Positions 1-7,146 of a DNA stretch of 30,674 bases are shown here, one piece after another. Numbering within the stretch: the stretch's first letter is position 1; every line of letters starts with the position of its first letter. Source of the stretch: Flectobacillus roseus. GTDB taxonomy: Bacteria > Bacteroidota > Bacteroidia > Cytophagales > Spirosomataceae. The translations under genes and the position numbers were made by a program. The stretch lies in assembly GCF_030056665.1 (NCBI RefSeq), contig NZ_JASHIG010000055.1; one strand, written 5' to 3'. The notes beneath the pieces were generated by a model that saw only the letters and a program-made list of their open reading frames with translations, ran no database searches and was not told where the DNA came from.

Positions 1-114
1 AGAGGACTTAACTTGATAAGAGAGTTCTATAAACAGAAAATGATTGAACCTTTTACCAAGGCCATTCAATTAGCTATTCAACGAATTTTAATAAATCTTA
101 AAACAATCGGGTAG
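1..114 (+). other. Open frame running in from the window edge, unidentified
   Basis: The first frame is open from base 1 to a TAG at 112-114. It would encode about 37 residues with an amphipathic look (a segment MIEPFTKAIQLAIQRILINL from position 40). It could be the 3' end of an upstream gene or chance coding. It lies in the same frame as the GH16 gene downstream, separated only by this TAG. I do not recognise it. Confidence 0.2.
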
Positions 115-150
115 TGTACTGGACTATGTATTTGCTTACAATTTTGGGCT

Positions 151-933
151 TTGGCACAAAACATCCCAACGAAAACCTATCAGTTTGCTTCAAAACCTTC
201 ATGGGCTGATGAGTTTAACAAAAATGGACTTCCTGACTCTACTAAATGGAACTATGATGTGGGCGGCCATGGCTGGGGCAACAATGAACTACAATATTAT
301 ACTGAAAAAAACCTTAAAAATGCTCGTGTCGAAAACGGTGTACTCGTTATCGAAGCCTTAAAGGAAACAGTAAAGGACAATGCCTATTCATCGGCACGTT
401 TAGTGACCAAAGGCAAAGGGGATTTTCTGTATGGGAGATTCGAAATTAAGGCCAAACTTCCTGAAGGACGAGGCACTTGGCCTGCCATTTGGATGTTGGC
501 TACTAAGCAAGTTTATAGCAATACCTATTGGCCTGACAATGGCGAAATCGACATTATGGAGCACGTGGGCTACGACCCTGGTCGTGTACATGCCACGGTA
601 CATACTCGCGACTTCAATCATATCAAAGGTACTCAGCGCTCAGCCAATAAAATGCTTCCTGATTTTCATACAGCTTTTCATGTTTATCGCGTAGATTGGA
701 CTCCTGACAAAATAGAGGCATTTATCGATAACGAATTGATCTTGTCTTTTCCCAAAGTAAGCAATCGATGGGAAGAATATCCATTTGATCAACCTTTCCA
801 TATCTTACTAAATATTGCAGTTGGAGGAGGATGGGGCGGTCTCAAAGGTGTAGACGAAAGTATTTTCCCGCAACGTATGGAAATTGACTATGTAAGAGTA
901 TACCCCCTAAAGTCTGCTCCTAAAAAGAAATAA
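151..933 (+). CDS. Glycoside hydrolase family 16 beta-glucanase (laminarinase-like), 5' end uncertain
   Basis: A family 16 endo-beta-glucanase, expected to hydrolyse beta-1,3 or beta-1,3/1,4 glucans such as laminarin outside the cytoplasm. The catalytic signature GEIDIME is at residues 131-137 (numbered from TTG 151): nucleophile Glu132, Asp134 and acid/base Glu137. The upstream strand WADEF (18-22) and WPAIWML (110-116) also fit, and the 260-aa length matches a bare catalytic domain. The start is a problem. The frame has only TTG at 151, and the codons just before it (127-150) read like the end of a signal peptide, with cleavage near ALA-Q. Yet the frame meets TAG at 112-114 and has no ATG. 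The only nearby ATG (126) is in another frame and encodes MYLLTILGFG, also signal-like. A one-base shift near 140-150 would join the two. The catalytic domain is intact; export is uncertain. Confidence 0.85.
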   Translation: MAQNIPTKTYQFASKPSWADEFNKNGLPDSTKWNYDVGGHGWGNNELQYYTEKNLKNARVENGVLVIEALKETVKDNAYSSARLVTKGKGDFLYGRFEIKAKLPEGRGTWPAIWMLATKQVYSNTYWPDNGEIDIMEHVGYDPGRVHATVHTRDFNHIKGTQRSANKMLPDFHTAFHVYRVDWTPDKIEAFIDNELILSFPKVSNRWEEYPFDQPFHILLNIAVGGGWGGLKGVDESIFPQRMEIDYVRVYPLKSAPKKK

Positions 934-971
934 GTATGAGCAGTTCCAAATTGAGAGAATTTTGATTTTGT

Positions 972-1008
972 GAATGAGTGATTACTTTAAGGAGAAATTC
1001 ACTCATTC
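972..1008. repeat. Inverted repeat with GAATGAGTGA arms
   Basis: GAATGAGTGA (972-981) is perfectly complementary to TCACTCATTC (999-1008) across a 17-base loop, about 40 bases after the GH16 stop. The arm sequence matches the outer arms of the large nested palindromes at 6884 and 27061. It may be an isolated remnant of that family. It could fold in RNA, but no T-tract follows. Confidence 0.5.
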
Positions 1009-1157
1009 GCCAAATTACACACCAATTTTTGTAAAATACAGCCCTAATCTTCCTCATTTTTATACCAAGTAAAAACTCTAATGACTTTCTAAAATTTAGG
1101 ATTTTAAAAAATCCATTAATCGCTATAACTTGCGATAAATTTACCACTTAGCCATTT

Positions 1158-1535
1158 ATGAGACCTCTGTTTATATTATACTTCATCAGTTGTGCTACAT
1201 TTCTGACGGGCTGTGTCGTTGAGGAAAATCTCAACGTGAGTCCTCATGAATTTGCAGACATCGTCAAAAATAATCCTGATATACAAATTATTGATGTGCG
1301 TACTCCTCAAGAATGGAAAGAAGGGAAAGTAACGTCAGCCAAATGTATTGATTATTTTGACCCAGATATTTTAGAAAAAATTGAGTCATTAGACAGAGAC
1401 AAGCCAGTCTTGCTATATTGTGCCACTGGTGGAAGGAGCTCTGAAATAGCCGAGCTTTTGAAAGAATATGGTTTCAAAAAAATTTATAACCTCAGAGGCG
1501 GCTACAAAGATTTACTGAAAGAAGGTCTACATTAA
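1158..1535 (+). CDS. Rhodanese-domain lipoprotein
   Basis: A single-domain rhodanese-like protein of 125 aa, probably membrane-anchored and facing the periplasm. The N-terminus is a lipoprotein signal: MRPLFILYF, then a hydrophobic run and lipobox LTGC with Cys19 as the lipidated residue. The rhodanese fold follows: IIDVRTPQEW (44-53) is the conserved CH2A-like element, and LLYCATGGRS (85-94) carries catalytic Cys88 in a six-residue active-site loop CATGGR. Such domains carry a persulfide on the cysteine and move sulfur to thiophilic acceptors; the partner here is unknown. It has its own start about 220 bp after the GH16 gene and converges on the methyltransferase gene with a 44-bp gap that holds no hairpin. 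Function beyond the domain is inferred. Confidence 0.9.
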   Translation: MRPLFILYFISCATFLTGCVVEENLNVSPHEFADIVKNNPDIQIIDVRTPQEWKEGKVTSAKCIDYFDPDILEKIESLDRDKPVLLYCATGGRSSEIAELLKEYGFKKIYNLRGGYKDLLKEGLH

Positions 1536-1579
1536 GACCCGAATCAAACGATAGTACATACCACACATTTACTCTAAAT

Positions 1580-2116
1580 CTATTTTTTTTCAAAAATAAA
1601 TACCTTTAAATAGCTTTCTTTTGCTACTACCCTATCCAATCTAAATTGATTTGCTTCTAATAAATCTACAAGTTGAGTTTCTGAAAAAAGTGGTAATCCA
1701 CAACCTTCATGTAATTGTCCATGAGTTAAGGCTATTTCTTCTTCAATAATAAGTTTTCCAGCTGGTTTAAGAATCTGTATTACTTCTTGCAACATTTCTT
1801 CCAGATATTGAAATTCGTGGAAAGCATTGATGATTAAGACCTTATCGAAGGTATTCTCAGGCAAATTTGTTTTTTGGGGTGTTCCCAGTATTGCATAAAA
1901 TGTCCCCTCTATTGAATGTCCAAGTTGGCGCTCCCAATAGGCTTTTGCGTAGGCTACTTCTTCATCATTACAACTATATTCGTCTATATCTTGGATATAA
2001 AATGTTAAGCCCGATTGCATGCTAGCTAAGCCTATTTCCCATACCCCAGAGGCTGCCCCTATCGAGGCAATGACATCGCCCGAATGTAATTGATATGCTT
2101 CAAAAGATTTTTTCAT
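1580..2116 (-). CDS. Class I SAM-dependent methyltransferase, substrate unknown
   Basis: Small Rossmann-fold methyltransferase of 178 aa. Counting from ATG 2116, residues 13-26 (SGDVIASIGAASGV) resemble motif I, the SAM-binding loop, although the usual GxGxG is reduced to GAASG. The acidic strand end YIQDID (40-45) fits motif II, and NTFDKVLIINAFHE (88-101) fits motif IV, which often lines the active site. LKPAGKLIIEEE (116-127) is the usual motif VI region. The frame also opens at GTG 2131, but that codon lies in the T-rich tail of the ppk1 terminator, so ATG 2116 is preferred. The gene runs in the same direction as ppk1. It could be a UbiE/Methyltransf_11-type enzyme; the substrate cannot be read from the sequence. 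Confidence 0.75.
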   Translation of the reverse strand: MKKSFEAYQLHSGDVIASIGAASGVWEIGLASMQSGLTFYIQDIDEYSCNDEEVAYAKAYWERQLGHSIEGTFYAILGTPQKTNLPENTFDKVLIINAFHEFQYLEEMLQEVIQILKPAGKLIIEEEIALTHGQLHEGCGLPLFSETQLVDLLEANQFRLDRVVAKESYLKVFIFEKK

Positions 2117-2135
2117 GATTACTAAAAACACAAAA

Positions 2136-2153
2136 CCCTCATCGAAATGAGGG
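2136..2153 (-). terminator. Hairpin terminator after ppk1
   Basis: Seven-bp perfect stem CCCTCAT/ATGAGGG. Read on the minus strand the loop is TTCG, a stable tetraloop, and a T-rich stretch (TTTTGTGTTTTT) follows. It lies 28 bases after the ppk1 stop and 20 bases before the methyltransferase ATG, separating the two genes. Confidence 0.75.
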
Positions 2154-2180
2154 CTTTGTTGATTTGTCTGGAAAAGTAGA

Positions 2181-4493
2181 CTAAATACTTTCTAATTCAA
2201 TATGTTCTGGCTCTGATGTTTCTGCAAACAAACGAGCGTTCATAACATCTTCTAGTTTAACATTGAAGAACTCCTTGTGAATATCGAAAGGCTCAATACC
2301 CAAATCCTCTGGATTAGCGACATGCTTGTATGAGCCATCTTCTTGCATTTCATAGGTATTGACATTGTCACGCAAATTGCATTGCAAAATATGAATCGCT
2401 TGTTGGCGAACTTGGTTGGTTACCAGCTCAAATAGCGATTCTATACGACGGTCGAAGCTACGTACCATTACATCGGCCGAGCCACCATATACTCTAGGAC
2501 TTCCATTGTTGTGGAAATAATATACACGAGTATGTTCCAAGAAATCTCCAACGATTGAACGTACTTTGATATTATCTGATAAACCTTTACGTCCTGGACG
2601 AATACAGCAAATACCACGTACAATTAACTGGATTGGTACACCAGCCTGAGAAGCTTTATACAACTCATCAATCGTGATTTTGTCCTGCAAAGAGTTTATT
2701 TTGATACAAATACCACTAGGCAAACCCGCTTGAGCATTTTTGGCCTCATTACGAATCATATCTACCAATTTGTTACGCATCTCACGAGGAGCCGTAATCA
2801 AATATTTGTAACTATGTGGCTGTGAATGCCCTGTGATTACATTAAAAAATTCTGAAATATCACGTGTTATTACCTCATTGGTTGTCAACAAACCAATATC
2901 AGTATAAAGTTTTGCGGTATCTTCATTATAGTTTCCTGACGACAAGTGAGCATAACTTACCACCTGATTGCCTTCAGAACGAATTACCTGCAAAAGCTTC
3001 GTATGTGTTTTTAAGCCAGGAATACCGTAAATCACAAAACAACCTGCATTTTGAAGGCGTAATGCCTCACGGATGTTGTTTTCTTCATCAAAACGCGCTT
3101 TTACTTCAAACAATACCGAAACGTGTTTACCATTTTCGGCAGCATGAAGGAGCGCATCTGCAATACGTGAGTTTTTAGAAATACGATATAACGTAATTTT
3201 GATTGCCAAAACCTGAGGGTCATCAGCCGCTTGTTCGAGCAATTGTAGAACAGGCTCAAAGTTGTTGTATGGGTGATGCATCAAAATATCACCTTGTCTT
3301 ACGGTCTCAAAAATATCGGCTTGTTTTACCGTTGATAAGCCCAATGGAGGCACCGCTGGATGTTGCTGAACTAAACGACTTTTGAACTCTGGATATTTAA
3401 TAATTTGCCAAAAAGCCGTAAAATCAATAAGGTTTCCATTATAGAAAACACCATCTTTTTCCAGCTTCCAACGTTTCATCATCATTTCGAGCATCCACGG
3501 CGAACAATCAGGCTCGATTTCGATACGCGTTACACGACCCAAACGACGGTCTTTGATTTTCTTTTTGATTTCGTCAATAAAGTCTGTTTCCGAATCTTCA
3601 TGCTCCACAACATCAAAATCACCATTACGAGTAATACGGAAAAGAGCAATCGATTCGATTTCTACATTTTTGTAGAGTTTCCACATTTCGTGACGGATAA
3701 TCTCTTCGATAGGGAAGAAAACGATTTCGTCTTCACGCTCAAAAACGAAGAAACGTTTGAGGTTTTGTGGAATTTGGACGAAACTAATTTTACTATTATC
3801 ACCACCTTTGAGAGATTCGTTTTTCATAAAATCTATTTCGCCGGAAGGGATACGAGTTACCACCCCAAAAATTAGTGTTTTTGCCAGCAAACTTGGGAAA
3901 GTGTGCGTTTGGTCAAATACCATTGGAGTAAGCATTGGATATATCGTGCGATTGAAGTAATCGGTTACTTTTTCAAGTTCTTCAGAATACAAATCGCCAA
4001 TCTTGATAATTCTAAAGCCGTTTTCGGTACATAGTGGTACGATTTCTTCTTTATAAAGGCGTTGTTTTTCTTGTACAAAAGCCTGAGTAGCAGCCATCAA
4101 GGTTTTCTTGAAAGGAATTTCCCTCAAACCAGAATAGTCACTACGCTCTTTACCAAAGTCGATATAATTATACAACGAACCAACTCTAATCGAAAAAAAC
4201 TCGTCAAGATTTGATGCCGTAATCGCCAAAAATTTCAATCGGTCAAATACATTTCTTCTTGAGTCTCTTGCTTGGTCTAATACCCTCTCATCGAATTTTA
4301 ACCAACTCAAATCTCGACTAATATAATCTGACTTCTCTATAACGTCATAAGAGCGATTTATGACTTTTTCAAGACGACGTTTTTCCTCTGGTGTTTGTTT
4401 CGTATTCATAAAATTACCCAAAAATGAAAAAAGATTCTCGACTAGAGAACCTATTTCACCGCGTTTACGATATTTTCTTCTTAGTCGTTGCAT
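2181..4493 (-). CDS. ppk1: Polyphosphate kinase 1
   Basis: Reversible transfer of the ATP gamma-phosphate to growing inorganic polyphosphate. All four PPK1 domains are readable in the 770 aa: an N-terminal helical domain (YISRDLSWLKFDERVL at 57-72, ASNLDEFFSIRVG at 93-105), the head domain (about 120-375), and two phospholipase-D-like C-domains. The first C-domain contains HHPYNNFEPV (406-415), ITLYRISKNS (433-442) and LKTHTKLLQV (494-503), with His497 the likely phosphorylated histidine. The second contains HTRVYYFHNNG (654-664), with His654 the second conserved His. The upstream ATG at 4493 adds a basic 28-residue leader; ATG 4409 (MNTKQTPEEKRR) would give 742 aa, nearer the family norm. 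A small gene ends 48 bp upstream, suggesting co-transcription. A strong terminator follows. Confidence 0.97.
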   Translation of the reverse strand: MQRLRRKYRKRGEIGSLVENLFSFLGNFMNTKQTPEEKRRLEKVINRSYDVIEKSDYISRDLSWLKFDERVLDQARDSRRNVFDRLKFLAITASNLDEFFSIRVGSLYNYIDFGKERSDYSGLREIPFKKTLMAATQAFVQEKQRLYKEEIVPLCTENGFRIIKIGDLYSEELEKVTDYFNRTIYPMLTPMVFDQTHTFPSLLAKTLIFGVVTRIPSGEIDFMKNESLKGGDNSKISFVQIPQNLKRFFVFEREDEIVFFPIEEIIRHEMWKLYKNVEIESIALFRITRNGDFDVVEHEDSETDFIDEIKKKIKDRRLGRVTRIEIEPDCSPWMLEMMMKRWKLEKDGVFYNGNLIDFTAFWQIIKYPEFKSRLVQQHPAVPPLGLSTVKQADIFETVRQGDILMHHPYNNFEPVLQLLEQAADDPQVLAIKITLYRISKNSRIADALLHAAENGKHVSVLFEVKARFDEENNIREALRLQNAGCFVIYGIPGLKTHTKLLQVIRSEGNQVVSYAHLSSGNYNEDTAKLYTDIGLLTTNEVITRDISEFFNVITGHSQPHSYKYLITAPREMRNKLVDMIRNEAKNAQAGLPSGICIKINSLQDKITIDELYKASQAGVPIQLIVRGICCIRPGRKGLSDNIKVRSIVGDFLEHTRVYYFHNNGSPRVYGGSADVMVRSFDRRIESLFELVTNQVRQQAIHILQCNLRDNVNTYEMQEDGSYKHVANPEDLGIEPFDIHKEFFNVKLEDVMNARLFAETSEPEHIELESI

Positions 4494-4541
4494 AAATTTT
4501 CAGAGGTTATACTATAAAACCTTAACGAAAACCTTGCCATT

Positions 4542-4760
4542 TTATTCTTGCATACCACCTTTAATTGCTTCATAATCAGAACGTAAACGACCCATTTCTT
4601 TTACCAAAAAGGTTTGTAATTGTTCATTAAATTCCTTTTGATCTTCTGGTGATAAAGAGGCATACAAATCCTTTAGTTCTTGGTTTATAGTGGCTCTTTC
4701 TTCAGCAGAAGAGGCATTCATTGAGCGAATGTGAAATTGTTTAAAATTAAATTCTGACAT
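4542..4760 (-). CDS. Small acidic hypothetical protein upstream of ppk1
   Basis: Seventy-two residues from ATG 4760 (MSEFNFKQFHIRSMN...), probably almost all helical: runs such as EERATINQELKDLYASL and EDQKEFNEQLQTFLVKEMG have heptad-like spacing. There is no signal peptide and no cysteine pair. The frame extends to a TTG at 4781, but a TAnnTTTG-type -7 box (minus strand, 4786-4779) overlaps that codon, so transcription would begin near 4772 and ATG 4760 is the better start. The gene ends 48 bp before ppk1 in the same direction with no terminator between. A shared transcript is likely; a role in polyphosphate metabolism is only suggested by position. Not recognised. Confidence 0.7.
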   Translation of the reverse strand: MSEFNFKQFHIRSMNASSAEERATINQELKDLYASLSPEDQKEFNEQLQTFLVKEMGRLRSDYEAIKGGMQE

Positions 4761-4778
4761 TGTAAATGGTGGAATAGA

Positions 4779-4786
4779 CAAATTTA
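4779..4786 (-). promoter_or_regulatory. Candidate -7 box for the small ORF-ppk1 transcript
   Basis: Minus-strand TAAATTTG matches the Bacteroidota -7 consensus TAnnTTTG exactly, 18 bases before ATG 4760. The nearest TTG-type -33 element (CAA on plus at 4813) is spaced 26 bases away, slightly beyond the usual 17-23. Confidence 0.4.
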
Positions 4787-5080
4787 AGGTTTATCATTCA
4801 TTGTAATATTAACAAAACGTTAAATTAACAAATGCCAAGCCTTTTAAAAAATTTATGGAGCGAAATGTTTCCTCTATTGTAGAAAAAATATGATTCTAAT
4901 ACTACAGGAAGGGTGTACTCCTGAAAAACAAGGTCTTAGGGACTCACTTTTTTAAAGTCAATTTTGTACTCTTACTCTAACTATAACTTATCAAGAAGAT
5001 ACTTTATTTTAAAATTGTATTTAAAAAAGATTACTCTTCGCTCTATTTCTCATCAATATCAAAGCTATGAGTCTTTCCTC

Positions 5081-5223
5081 ATTGAGTGAATGGAGGTTGA
5101 GAGATTATGTAAAAATTTGTTTTCCATCAGTAGAGACGCAATGATTGCGTCTTAGGCCATTCATATCTAGCATAGTAGCATCAAAAAAGCGGTCGAAAAA
5201 TATGTTTTCGACCGCTTTTTGAT
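5081..5223. repeat. Nested palindromic element, copy A (right side truncated)
   Basis: This occupies much of the 560-bp gene-free stretch 4761-5323. It starts with the outer arm ATTGAGTGAATGGAGGTTGA, then GTAGAGACG at 5130, whose AGACGCAAT (5134-5142) pairs with ATTGCGTCT (5144-5152). A spacer with TAGCAT and the core hairpin 5184-5220 follow. GATGACTCAT (5261-5270) is shared with copy C, but the distal GTAGAGACG arm seen in copies C and D is missing. The remainder of the gap (4787-5080) shows nothing I can name. Confidence 0.8.
5184..5220. terminator. Bidirectional terminator-like core hairpin, copy A
   Basis: AAAAAGCGGTCGAAAA (5184-5199) pairs perfectly with TTTTCGACCGCTTTTT (5205-5220), a 16-bp stem with a 5-base loop. 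A-tract and T-tract flanks make it read as a terminator on both strands. It lies about 100 bp after the PEBP-like gene stop (minus strand). Confidence 0.75.
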
Positions 5224-5323
5224 AAAAATTTGGAGAATAATCCCAATCCTAAAAATTAGGGATGACTCATGTTTTGACAAGTTGTCAAGTTAATTTTTCA
5301 AATTCCTTGTTTGTGAAGCTTAA

Positions 5324-5875
5324 CTATCTTTTGTAGTAAGACACGATAGACGCTTTCGCTAAAGTATTTTGCCACAAATAGAATCCTACAATCTCAGGAT
5401 TTGTATTTTCGTCTAAGCCCAATTTATCTGTTTTCAATGCATGCACAGTAAAGATATATTGATGAAAACCATGCCCTACTGGTGGACAAGCTCCTCCAAA
5501 ACCTTTTGCTCCATACGAAGTAACACTTTGGATAGCACCTTTTGGAGACAATCCTTTTGTTAAATCACCTGCACCCGACTTCAATTCTTTTACGTTAGCA
5601 GGAATGTCAAAAACTACCCAATGCCAAAATCCACTTCCAGTTGGAGCATCTGGGTCATATACTGTAATGGCAAAGCTCTTTGTTCCTTCTGGAGCATTTT
5701 CCCACAACAATTGCGGTGAAATATTTTCACCACTACATCCGAAACCATTAAACTCTTGTTTTTTGGTAAACTGTCCACCAATATCGTTACTTTTAAGGGT
5801 GAAAGTTTGTGCATAAGTACCTGCAAACGCAGTTAATACAAAAGCTGCAATAAGTAATAATTTTGAGCGTAACAT
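5324..5875 (-). CDS. Secreted YbhB/YbcL-type PEBP-family protein
   Basis: A 183-aa phosphatidylethanolamine-binding-protein-fold protein of the bacterial YbhB/YbcL group (often labelled Raf kinase inhibitor-like). A clear signal peptide (MLRSKLLLIAAFVLTAFAGTYA) cleaves before Gln23, so it should act in the periplasm or outside the cell. Hallmarks of the anion-binding pocket are present: SPQLLWENAP (53-62), DPDAP (74-78), FWHWVVFDIP (83-92) with the pocket His, and GGACPPVGHGFHQYIF (127-142). The length is normal for the family with a leader. The ligand and biological role are not established for the bacterial group. An AraC-type regulator lies 151 bp upstream on the same strand and could control it; that is inference. 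Confidence 0.93.
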   Translation of the reverse strand: MLRSKLLLIAAFVLTAFAGTYAQTFTLKSNDIGGQFTKKQEFNGFGCSGENISPQLLWENAPEGTKSFAITVYDPDAPTGSGFWHWVVFDIPANVKELKSGAGDLTKGLSPKGAIQSVTSYGAKGFGGACPPVGHGFHQYIFTVHALKTDKLGLDENTNPEIVGFYLWQNTLAKASIVSYYKR

Positions 5876-5957
5876 ATTAATAAGGTTTTAATTGATAAGA
5901 AAAAGGCATTTTTAGCTAGGAAGATTATTCTTTTAGCTAATATCCTTTGGTACACTA

Positions 5958-5965
5958 CAAAATTA
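5958..5965 (-). promoter_or_regulatory. Candidate -7 box for the PEBP-like gene
   Basis: Minus-strand TAATTTTG fits TAnnTTTG exactly, about 83 bases before the start codon at 5875. No clear -33 TTG lies at standard spacing, so this is tentative. Confidence 0.35.
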
Positions 5966-6026
5966 CAGGATTGAATGCTAACAGGAGTGTTGCTTTTAGC
6001 TTAATTACTTATGAAAAAAGGTCAAA

Positions 6027-6872
6027 CTAAGCAATTTGTCTTGGGCTTACACCAAACTGATGCTTGAAAGCAGCGCTGAAATTAGATAAATTCTCATAGC
6101 CAAATAACTGATATATCTCCGAAGCTTTCATTTCTCCATGGCTTAACATTTCTTTGGCACGTTCGAGGCGTTTGGCTTGTAACCATTTTCCTGGACTTTC
6201 ATGGTAGATACTCGTAAAATGTCGCTTGAACGTAGACAAACTCATATTACACAAAAAAGCAAGCTCTTCTAAATTGAGATTGGTATAAAGATTATCCTCT
6301 ATGACTTTTCTAAAGGATACTTCTTGCTGGTTGAGTAAAAGCCCTTGTAGAAACATCACAAACGAGTTGCCATATTTGTCTATCAAATAGAGCATAATTT
6401 CTTCCCATTTCAAGGTCACTATGGCAGAACTAAGCAACTGAGGCTTTTGAAGATACAACCTCAGCGACGCAACCAAATGCTGAATGTAGTTATCTTGTTC
6501 TAGGACAAAAAAAGCATTTTGTCTCTCCGCTTTTGTTCGAACAAATTGAGGATATTTCAGGAAAAAGTTAGATACATTTTCTGATGAAAAAAATAGCAAT
6601 ACACTTTGATAAGAATTACTTCCCCTCAAACATTCGGACATCAGACAATTACCTGATGCCATCATTACAGCATATTGATTATCAACTTCTACGGTGTCAT
6701 TCGAGAAATGTATTTTCTTTTGTCCATTTACCAAAAAACTAATCACATGCTGACGCAAAATCACTTTGCTATTAAGGTGATCTTCGGTAGCAAAATAATC
6801 AAAGACATTCATTTCAGATAAATCCTCCGCCTGAAACAAATCTTGTGGTATGGTATGCGTGGTAGCCTGCAT
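6027..6872 (-). CDS. AraC-family transcriptional regulator
   Basis: A 281-aa regulator with a non-DNA-binding N-terminal domain (about 1-180) and a C-terminal AraC DNA-binding domain. The first helix-turn-helix spans about 200-221 (NLEELAFLCNMSLSTFKRHF) and the second about 249-271. FGYENLSNFSAAFKHQFGVSPRQIA (257-281) is the family signature that ends the domain. The N-domain is of the ExsA-like/cupin-related type seen in many Bacteroidota regulators; no ligand residues stand out. The gene sits between gyrB (element B intervenes) and the secreted PEBP-like gene, which is its closest candidate target. Autoregulation cannot be judged. Confidence 0.93.
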   Translation of the reverse strand: MQATTHTIPQDLFQAEDLSEMNVFDYFATEDHLNSKVILRQHVISFLVNGQKKIHFSNDTVEVDNQYAVMMASGNCLMSECLRGSNSYQSVLLFFSSENVSNFFLKYPQFVRTKAERQNAFFVLEQDNYIQHLVASLRLYLQKPQLLSSAIVTLKWEEIMLYLIDKYGNSFVMFLQGLLLNQQEVSFRKVIEDNLYTNLNLEELAFLCNMSLSTFKRHFTSIYHESPGKWLQAKRLERAKEMLSHGEMKASEIYQLFGYENLSNFSAAFKHQFGVSPRQIA

Positions 6873-6883
6873 GGATAATGGCT

Positions 6884-7123
6884 GATTGAGAGGGTGAGTG
6901 ATTTAGTGATTTTTAAAATCTGTATTCCAATAGTGGAGACACAATACTTTGCGTCTTAAACCGAGCCATTTCTGGTATAATAATATCAAAAAGGCGGTCG
7001 AAAAACCAATTCCGACCGCCTTTTTAACAGAATATTTTAGCAAATAGTTTATGAGCTTTAGACACAAAATATTGCATCTCTACGAGTAAAATTTATAAAA
7101 AACAATGACTCATTCACTCAATC
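6884..7123. repeat. Nested palindromic element, copy B (complete)
   Basis: About 240 bp between the gyrB stop and the araC start. The left arm (from 6884: GATTGAG, GTGAGTGATTTAGTGATTT, then AGTGGAGACACAAT) is the degenerate reverse complement of the right arm (ending 7123: GCATCTCTACGAG, then ATGACTCATTCACTCAATC). The core hairpin lies at 6988-7025. This copy best shows the two long arms. Confidence 0.8.
6988..7025. terminator. Core hairpin of copy B, likely gyrB terminator
   Basis: AAAAAGGCGGTCG (6988-7000) pairs with CGACCGCCTTTTT (7013-7025): 13 perfect bp with a 12-base loop and A/T-tracts at each foot. On the minus strand it lies about 120 bases after the gyrB stop. Compared with copy A it has an added G-C pair in the stem. 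Confidence 0.7.
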
Positions 7124-7146
7124 ACAATTCAAAAATAGCAAGATGA

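Noticed and set aside
920..1147. Minus-strand frame of 75 codons between GH16 and rhodanese genes
   Set aside because: AT-rich, no protein-like pattern, and overlaps the GH16 3' end and an inverted repeat.
3405..3875. Open frame of about 156 codons on the plus strand inside ppk1
   Set aside because: Phe/Asn/Asp-rich antisense shadow of the ppk1 head domain with no family signature.
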